Source: Friedmanniella sp. (lineage in GTDB: Bacteria > Actinomycetota > Actinomycetes > Propionibacteriales > Propionibacteriaceae). Taken from it: a stretch of 8,498 nucleotides of DNA. The stretch is from contig JAOPXW010000413.1 of the NCBI GenBank assembly GCA_025964935.1, positions 1 through 8,498 on the forward strand, read 5' to 3'. Below, piece after piece: positions 4,137-8,498 of this stretch; position 1 is the first letter of the stretch, and each line of letters opens with the position of its first letter. The notes under the pieces are model-generated. The model made no database searches, was not told the DNA's origin, and worked only from the letters and a program-made list of their open reading frames with translations. Position numbers and translations under genes: made by a program.

Positions 4137-6404
4137 TCATGGGCCCGAGCGATCAGCGAGACCGAGCGAGTCGTGATGGGCCGGCTCCGCGGGCCCGGGA
4201 TCCGGCTCCGCGAGCTCCGGTTCTGGCTCCGCGAGCTCCGGTTCCGGCGGGGCGAGGACGTGCCCCGGCTCGGCGAGGACGTGCCCCGGTGCGGCCCCCG
4301 GGTCGGCGGGCTCGTCGGCGCCGCCGGGGGTGGCCGGCAGGGTGAAGGTGAAGGTGGAGCCGCCGCCCGCGTTGTTGACCGCCGAGATGCGGCCCCCCAG
4401 GCGCTCCACGATGCTGCGGCTGATGGCGAGGCCGAGCCCGGAGCCCCCCTTCTCGCGGGAGTCCGAGGAGTCCACCTGCTCGAACCGGGCGAAGATCTGG
4501 TCCAGCTTGTCCTCGGGGATGCCCCGGCCGCGGTCGGCCACGTCGAAGGTGACGAAGGCGCCGCGCTGCCGGGCCACCACCAGCACCGTTCCGCCGGGGT
4601 TGGAGAACTTGATCGCGTTGCCGACGACGTTGATCAGCGTCTGCACCGCCCGGTCGGCGTCGGTCCGGACCCGTCCCTGGACGTCGGTGACGACCTTCAC
4701 CCGGGCCTCGCCGGCCAGCACCAGGAGCTGGGCCACGGCCGCGTCCACCAGCGACTGCGCGGTGTGGTCGGCGATGTCGAGGGGGATGACCCCGGACTCC
4801 ATCCGCTCGATGTCGAGGATGTCGTTGATCAACCGGGTCAACCGGTCGGTGCTGCTGAGGGCGATGTCGACCATCCGGGTGGCCGGCGGGGTCAGGGGAC
4901 CGAGGGCGCCGCCGCTGACCAGGCCCAGGGAGCCGCGGATGGCGGTCAGCGGGGTGCGCAGCTCGTGGCTGACCATCGATACGAACTCGCTCTTGAGCCG
5001 GTCGACCTCGCGCCGCTGGGTCACGTCCCGGAAGACCACCACCGCCCCGAGCGGGGCCCGACCGGCCTCCAGCAGGGGGGTGGCCGTCACCTCGACCGGG
5101 ATCTCGCGGCCGTCAGCGCGCAGATAGGTGTCCTCCTCCGCGTTGGTGACGACGGCGTCCCGGATGGCCTCGGTGATGTAGCAGGACTCCACGGGGTACG
5201 GAGTGCCGTCGGGGCGGTTTCCGTGGAAGACCGCGTGCGCCGGCCGCCCGATCAGCTCCCGGGCCGTGCAGCCCAGCGCCTGGGCGGCGGCCGGGTTGAC
5301 GAAGGTCACCAGCCCGGTCTCGTCCACCCCGTAGATGCCGTCCCCGACCGAGTTCACCAGCAGGTCCGACTGCTGGGTCACCTGCCGCAGCGACCGGTTG
5401 CGGTCCAGCACCCGCCGTTCCAGGGTCCGTCGCAAGGTCTCGTTGTCCACGATCAGGGCGATCTGGCGGGCCACCATGGCCAGCAGCACAGCCAGCCAGA
5501 CGACCGCGTACGGCAGCCCGAGCCGGCCCGACAGGGCCACCGAGGCGGTGAGGGTGGCGGCGACGAGGAAGAGGGTGACGACGACGACGGTGCCCGGCAC
5601 CGCGGAGACCTCCACCTCGACGCTCGGCGCGTCACTGGAGGCGACCCGGGTCCCCGGGTTGGCGAAGGCGAGCGCGACCAGGACGTAGCCGGTGATCCAG
5701 CCGAGGTCGACCAGGGAGCCGAACTGGAAGAGTCGCCCCTGGGCGACGATGGCGGCGTACGCGAAGTCAGACACCGCGTAGCCGCAGAAGCCGACGGCGG
5801 TCAGAGCCAGCACCGGACGCTCAGCCGGGCTGCTCCGGACGACCAGCAGGGTGGCGAAGGTGGCGATGACGACGTCGAAGACGGGGATCAGCAAGACGGT
5901 GGGGGCCGGGGCGCTCGGCTCGGCGTTCAGGAGGGCGGGGAAGAAGACGCTGCTGCCGAACAGCAGGAAGCAGCCGCCGATCACGATGCCGTCCAGCACC
6001 ATCCGGAGCAGGTCGGTGCCGCGGCGCCGGGCCAGCGGGAACACCGCGAATCCCATCACGCCCACGCCCAGGGCGACGAGCAGGGCGAGGTTGGCCGCGG
6101 CGCGGATCGTGCGGCCCGTGTCCACCGACAGCAGGTTGGACAGGGCCCCGATCAGGACGCAACCGGTGAAGAGCAGCCAGGCCAGCCGGCGGCGACCGTC
6201 ACTGCGTCGGGAGCGGCCGAAGAACTGGGTTGCGAGGATCAGGCCACCGAGGACCAGAGCGGTGGCACTGGCGGTGAGGCGGACCGGGTGCTGCACACCG
6301 CTGGTCAGCAGGAGCGCGAACGCCACCACGACGAGGGCTCCTACGGCCCACGTCCGACGGAATCGCCAAGCCCCCGTTACTTGGGGACCGAGCAGTCCCT
6401 TCAT
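4137..6404 (-). CDS. Membrane-bound PAS sensor histidine kinase with repeat-rich tail
   Basis: The protein has 755 residues. About ten hydrophobic segments lie between residues 18 and 319 and form an N-terminal membrane module I cannot assign to a named sensor family. A short coiled linker (320-345) leads to a PAS domain (about 346-463; NSVGDGIYGVDETG, and PDGTPYPVESC with Cys408). The HisKA domain has the H-box SHELRTPL with phospho-accepting His480. The HATPase domain shows the N-box NAIKF (Asn596), G1 DRGRGIP (Asp624), an F-box at 638-641 and G2 GGSGLGLA. Residues 691-755 form a Pro/Glu-rich tail with five heptad repeats. No receiver or Hpt domain is attached. It should autophosphorylate on His480 and pass phosphate to the OmpR regulator encoded downstream, to the stand-alone receiver encoded divergently, or to both. 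ATG 6404 lacks a Shine-Dalgarno sequence and may start a leaderless transcript. Confidence 0.95.
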   Translation of the reverse strand: MKGLLGPQVTGAWRFRRTWAVGALVVVAFALLLTSGVQHPVRLTASATALVLGGLILATQFFGRSRRSDGRRRLAWLLFTGCVLIGALSNLLSVDTGRTIRAAANLALLVALGVGVMGFAVFPLARRRGTDLLRMVLDGIVIGGCFLLFGSSVFFPALLNAEPSAPAPTVLLIPVFDVVIATFATLLVVRSSPAERPVLALTAVGFCGYAVSDFAYAAIVAQGRLFQFGSLVDLGWITGYVLVALAFANPGTRVASSDAPSVEVEVSAVPGTVVVVTLFLVAATLTASVALSGRLGLPYAVVWLAVLLAMVARQIALIVDNETLRRTLERRVLDRNRSLRQVTQQSDLLVNSVGDGIYGVDETGLVTFVNPAAAQALGCTARELIGRPAHAVFHGNRPDGTPYPVESCYITEAIRDAVVTNAEEDTYLRADGREIPVEVTATPLLEAGRAPLGAVVVFRDVTQRREVDRLKSEFVSMVSHELRTPLTAIRGSLGLVSGGALGPLTPPATRMVDIALSSTDRLTRLINDILDIERMESGVIPLDIADHTAQSLVDAAVAQLLVLAGEARVKVVTDVQGRVRTDADRAVQTLINVVGNAIKFSNPGGTVLVVARQRGAFVTFDVADRGRGIPEDKLDQIFARFEQVDSSDSREKGGSGLGLAISRSIVERLGGRISAVNNAGGGSTFTFTLPATPGGADEPADPGAAPGHVLAEPGHVLAPPEPELAEPEPELAEPDPGPAEPAHHDSLGLADRSGP
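4182..4286 (-). repeat. Five in-frame 21-bp repeats in the kinase tail
   Basis: Residues 707-741 of the kinase consist of five consecutive heptads. Their consensus starts with Gly-His, Glu-Pro or Asp-Pro and ends in Leu-Ala-Glu-Pro or close to it. At DNA level the copies are 21 bp each, and neighbouring copies are nearly identical. They follow the ATP-binding domain directly, outside the usual end of a histidine kinase, and probably form an extended acidic proline-rich arm. Copy number could vary between strains without frameshift. Confidence 0.85.
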
Positions 6405-6623
6405 GCTGAGACGCTATCACCCAGAACCTGCGTACCATGGCCGCAAGACATCGGGCTCGGGCGGGGCCTCGTGCGTCAGCCCTGGCAGCGGGGTGGGCGT
6501 CGGGCGCTCGATCGGCCGCGGCGGAGGGCGCGCCGGGCCGCGGGTCCGCGTCGAGACCGGAGGGACGGGTCGAGGGCGCAGCGAACGGAAGGGGGCGACG
6601 GTGCACCGGAGGTCGCGGCAGCC
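6405..6623. other. Divergent intergenic region between kinase and receiver genes
   Basis: These 219 bases separate the start codons of the minus-strand kinase operon and the plus-strand receiver-Hpt pair, so both promoters should lie here. On the plus strand TACCAT at 6433-6438 fits TANNNT but has no clear -35 partner. The remaining sequence is very GC-rich. The open frame that begins with ATG 6437 has a low-complexity Ala/Arg/Gly translation and is not regarded as coding. Confidence 0.5.
6411..6416 (-). promoter_or_regulatory. Candidate -10 box for a leaderless kinase transcript
   Basis: TAGCGT on the minus strand fits TANNNT and ends six bases before the ATG at 6404. Transcription would then start at or next to the A of the start codon. 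The absence of any Shine-Dalgarno sequence in the preceding 20 bases fits a leaderless mRNA, which is common in actinobacteria. No good -35 hexamer is seen 16-18 bases upstream, so this is moderate evidence only. Confidence 0.4.
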
Positions 6624-7010
6624 GTGAGCGTGGTTCGCCACGTCCTGGTCGTGGACGACGACGACCTGTTGGCCGAGGTCGCTCGGGCCGCTCTGGAGCT
6701 CGTCGCAGGATGGCAGGTCACCACCGCCGGTTCCGGCGCGCAGGCTCAGCTGCTCGCGGTGTCCGCTCGCCCCGACGTCGTCCTCCTCGACGTGATGATG
6801 CCGGGCCAGGACGGACCGGCCACGGCCCTCGCCATCCGCAGCAACCCGGACTCGGCCGAGGTGCCCATCATCTTCCTGACGGCGAAGTCCCACCCCGAGG
6901 AGGAGAACCACCGATGGAGGCATCTTGCGCTCGCCGGTGTAATACCGAAGCCCTTCGACCCGATGACCCTGTCGGCACACATGGCGAGGATTCTGGGGTG
7001 GTCGGGGTGA
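6624..7010 (+). CDS. Single-domain response regulator (CheY/Spo0F-like receiver)
   Basis: The protein has 128 residues and consists only of a receiver domain. Acidic Asp11-Asp14 follow strand 1 (HVLVVDDDD). Asp56 is the phospho-acceptor (DVVLLDVMMPGQDG), Thr86 (IIFLTAK) is the switch residue and Lys109 (IPKPF) the conserved lysine. All catalytic positions are intact and no output domain follows. Such proteins act as phosphate shuttles in relays (as Spo0F does) or by binding a target protein (as CheY does). The GTG start at 6624 has GGAGG at 6608-6612, eleven bases away, a rather long spacing; GTG 6630 is an alternative. It is transcribed divergently from the kinase and its stop overlaps the start of the Hpt gene, so the two proteins are probably made together. 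Codons 105-107 (GTA ATA within a less GC-rich patch) are unusual for this genome. Confidence 0.93.
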   Translation: MSVVRHVLVVDDDDLLAEVARAALELVAGWQVTTAGSGAQAQLLAVSARPDVVLLDVMMPGQDGPATALAIRSNPDSAEVPIIFLTAKSHPEEENHRWRHLALAGVIPKPFDPMTLSAHMARILGWSG

Positions 7011-7462
7011 GTGCACAGCTGCAAGCGGGCGGGAGTCCCGCCGACAGTGTGGGGGCGGTGGTCAGGCTGATCGGGGAGCACGCCCGAGAGGTCAACCAGC
7101 GACGGGCCGCAGACATCGCGGCCGCGCTGGCCCGAGACATCCGGGAGCCCCTCCAGCCGGCGGAGCTGACCGAGCTGGCCGACCTGGCCCACCAGGTGGC
7201 GGGCTCGGCGGGGACCTTCGGCTTCGCCGACGCCTCGGGGCTGGCTTCCAGCATCGAGCGGATGCTCGCCGAGAGCGCGCTGGGCCAGGTCACCCGGCTC
7301 CGGGCGACACAGCTCCGGACGGCCCAGGTCCGCGTACGCCGGCTGTGCGAGCAGCTCGCGGCGGAGCCCGACTACGACTACCCGGACTCCGGCGACGAGC
7401 ACGGGACGGACGCCTTCTCAGCGGGAGTAGGCCTGGCCGACCCTCGCGACGTTCCGGTCTGA
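7007..7462 (+). CDS. Hpt (histidine phosphotransfer) protein
   Basis: The protein has 151 residues. The motif AHQVAGSAGTFGF (61-73) matches the Hpt signature HxLKGSAxxxG, with phospho-accepting His62; the usual lysine is Ala65. It is preceded by a helix (residues 14-45) and followed by SGLASSIERML and a further long helix (about 95-118). The C-terminal 30 residues are acidic and probably disordered. Hpt proteins relay phosphate between receiver domains without ATP. The GTG start overlaps the receiver stop codon (GTGA, 7007-7010), indicating translational coupling and a working partnership with that receiver. The last 45 bases overlap the 3' end of the rhomboid gene on the other strand. As the kinase has no Hpt of its own, this protein could carry phosphate from the receiver to the OmpR regulator. 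Confidence 0.9.
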   Translation: MSAQLQAGGSPADSVGAVVRLIGEHAREVNQRRAADIAAALARDIREPLQPAELTELADLAHQVAGSAGTFGFADASGLASSIERMLAESALGQVTRLRATQLRTAQVRVRRLCEQLAAEPDYDYPDSGDEHGTDAFSAGVGLADPRDVPV

Positions 7463-8020
7463 GCCCTTGTGCAGTAGCCGGGCGGCCACCACCCCGCCCA
7501 CGGCGCCGCCGAGATGCGCCTGCCAGCTGACCCCGGCGGCACCCGGCAGCACCCCCCAGATCAGGCTGCCGTAGGCCAGCAGCACCAGGAGGGCCACCAC
7601 CACCTGTCCGGGGCGTCGGGAGTAGAGGCCCCGGGCGAGCAGGTAGGTGAGCCAGCCGAAGATCAGCCCGCTCGCACCGAGGACGATCGTGTCGGCGGGG
7701 GTCAGGAACCAGGCCGACAGGCCCGACGCCACGACGCTGATCAGGGTGGACCACAGCCAGCGGGCGACGCCGCCGAGCAGCACCAGGAAGCCGAGCACGA
7801 AGAACGGCAGCGAGTTGCTGGCCAGGTGGTCCCAGCCCGCGTGCAGCAGCGGCGCGGTGAAGATCTCGGGCAGCCCGTCGAGCTCGCGCGCGTGGATGCC
7901 GTAGGAGTCGAGCTGGTGCCCGCCGGCCTGGTCCAGAGCCTCCAGGACCCAGAGCCCGGCAAGCAGCAGACCCATGACCAGGGCTGCGCCCAGGACCGAC
8001 ACGGTCCGTCGTTCCTGCAT
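7418..8020 (-). CDS. Rhomboid-family intramembrane serine protease
   Basis: The protein has 200 residues with about six membrane segments. Rhomboid (S54) landmarks are present: HAGWDHLASN at 60-69, including the HxxxN pair His65 and Asn69; the catalytic serine in GASG (Ser117) within LGASGLIFGWL; and the catalytic histidine in AHLGGAVGG (His169). Rhomboids cut transmembrane helices of other proteins inside the membrane; the substrate here is unknown. ATG 8020 is chosen because GGAGG lies nine bases upstream (8030-8034). The same frame runs back through TTG codons in a 15-bp repeat to 8110, but this would add 30 residues of repetitive sequence. The stop lies inside the convergent Hpt gene. Membrane cleavage connected with the neighbouring polytopic kinase is possible, but nothing shows it. 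Confidence 0.93.
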   Translation of the reverse strand: MQERRTVSVLGAALVMGLLLAGLWVLEALDQAGGHQLDSYGIHARELDGLPEIFTAPLLHAGWDHLASNSLPFFVLGFLVLLGGVARWLWSTLISVVASGLSAWFLTPADTIVLGASGLIFGWLTYLLARGLYSRRPGQVVVALLVLLAYGSLIWGVLPGAAGVSWQAHLGGAVGGVVAARLLHKGSDRNVARVGQAYSR

Positions 8021-8029
8021 CAGCTGCTC

Positions 8030-8034
8030 CCTCC
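8030..8034 (-). promoter_or_regulatory. Ribosome-binding site that sets the rhomboid start
   Basis: GGAGG on the minus strand, nine bases before ATG 8020, supports this start over the upstream in-frame TTG codons in the repeat. Confidence 0.65.
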
Positions 8035-8065
8035 ACCGGCCCACCGCGGGTCGTCTGCTCCAGGG

Positions 8066-8125
8066 TCCCTGCCGAATCAAGCCCTGCCGAATCAAGCCCT
8101 GCCGGATCAAGCCCTGCCGGATCGG
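8066..8125. repeat. Four 15-bp tandem repeats upstream of the rhomboid gene
   Basis: The unit GCCCTGCCGAATCAA and close variants occupy 8066-8080, 8081-8095, 8096-8110 and 8111-8125. They differ by A/G at one inner position and by changes at the outer ends. On the minus strand each central copy begins TTGAT, which resembles a -35 hexamer and also supplies an in-frame TTG. The array sits in the 143-base gap between the mutarotase-like stop and the rhomboid start, 45 bases before the latter. A regulatory role or simple slippage are both possible. Confidence 0.85.
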
Positions 8126-8163
8126 CCCGCTCGGGGCGTGCGCCGCCGGGCCCGCGGCCGTGG

Positions 8164-8498
8164 CTACTCCGCGGGCTGCAACCGCAGGGTCAGGTGCGAG
8201 CTCCGGGCCTCACCGGGCTCGACCCAGACGGTGGTGCCCGACACCCGACGGGCGTCGTGCAGGCCGTGCGCGGGCCAGCTGCTGCACGGGCTGAGGGCGA
8301 GGAAGTAGCCGCCCGAGAACCAGGGGAAGCCCTCCTGGCCGCCCGCCTCGAGCTCGTACCAGAGGAAGGGCCAGGCCGCCGCGTCCCACTCGAGGTCGAC
8401 GACCAGACCGGAGCCGGGGCGGCTCAGCCGGGCCCACGGTCGGTCGAAGTCGCTCAGGTAGCCCCGGCGGGTCTCCCCGGCCCCGGCGGCCGGGACGC
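8164..8498 (-). CDS. Galactose-mutarotase/aldose-1-epimerase-like protein, C-terminal part
   Basis: The minus-strand frame is open from the window edge to TAG at 8166-8164, giving 110 complete codons; the start lies beyond 8498. The sequence shows alternating strands with LVVDLEWDAAAWPFLWYE, then GGYFLALSPCSSWPAHGL, then TTVWVEPGEARSSHLTLRL. This resembles the C-terminal beta-sandwich of aldose 1-epimerase-like proteins, which interconvert sugar anomers or bind carbohydrates. In related proteins I expect a glutamate before the Pro of the segment read here as ALSPCSSWP; a serine is found, so catalysis may be altered. It is followed by 143 noncoding bases holding the 15-bp repeats, then by the rhomboid gene on the same strand. 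The family call rests on sequence character alone. Confidence 0.65.
   Translation of the reverse strand, partial: VPAAGAGETRRGYLSDFDRPWARLSRPGSGLVVDLEWDAAAWPFLWYELEAGGQEGFPWFSGGYFLALSPCSSWPAHGLHDARRVSGTTVWVEPGEARSSHLTLRLQPAE

Noticed and set aside
3945..7010. Plus-strand open frame of 1021 codons
   Set aside because: Most of it is the antisense of the GNAT-like and kinase genes with Gly/Asp/His/Gln-rich nonsense translation. Only its last 128 codons (from 6624) are a real receiver gene.

Overview
The window is chromosomal DNA from a high-GC Gram-positive bacterium (Actinomycetota). The base composition is very GC-rich, several genes start with GTG, Shine-Dalgarno sequences are of the AGGAGG/GGAGG type, candidate -10 boxes are of the TANNNT type, and the proteins are of the kinds common in actinobacteria. 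I cannot name the genus. No tRNA, rRNA, CRISPR array, transposase or phage gene is visible.

Layout. (1) 1-1278 (+): the C-terminal part of a SNF2/RapA-type helicase whose start lies upstream. (2) 1279-2167: an 889-base gap with no convincing protein. It holds a candidate promoter, a run of hairpins that could be a structured RNA, and an 11-bp tandem direct repeat spaced like an OmpR/PhoB-family binding site. (3) 2168-2443 (+): a 91-residue protein resembling an Hpt domain but lacking the phospho-accepting histidine. (4) 2475-6404 (-): an apparent operon read in the order membrane sensor histidine kinase, GNAT-fold acyltransferase-like protein, OmpR-family response regulator. (5) 6624-7462 (+): divergent from the kinase, a single-domain receiver protein translationally coupled to a canonical Hpt protein. 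(6) 7418-8020 (-): a rhomboid serine protease whose 3' end overlaps the Hpt gene. (7) 8164-8498 (-): the C-terminal end of a galactose-mutarotase/aldose-epimerase-like protein that continues beyond the window.

The central genes contain every part of a His-Asp-His-Asp phosphorelay on separate polypeptides: a kinase (His480) without an attached receiver, a stand-alone receiver (Asp56), a stand-alone Hpt (His62) and a DNA-binding regulator (Asp57). The degenerate Hpt-like protein is a possible competitor or modulator. The acyltransferase-like gene between kinase and regulator is the least expected member and may make or modify a signal or a partner. These wiring proposals are inferences from gene content and order.

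The window also has several short tandem repeats: 11 bp x2, 15 bp x3 across the regulator's stop codon, 21 bp x5 inside the kinase tail, and 15 bp x4 upstream of the rhomboid gene.
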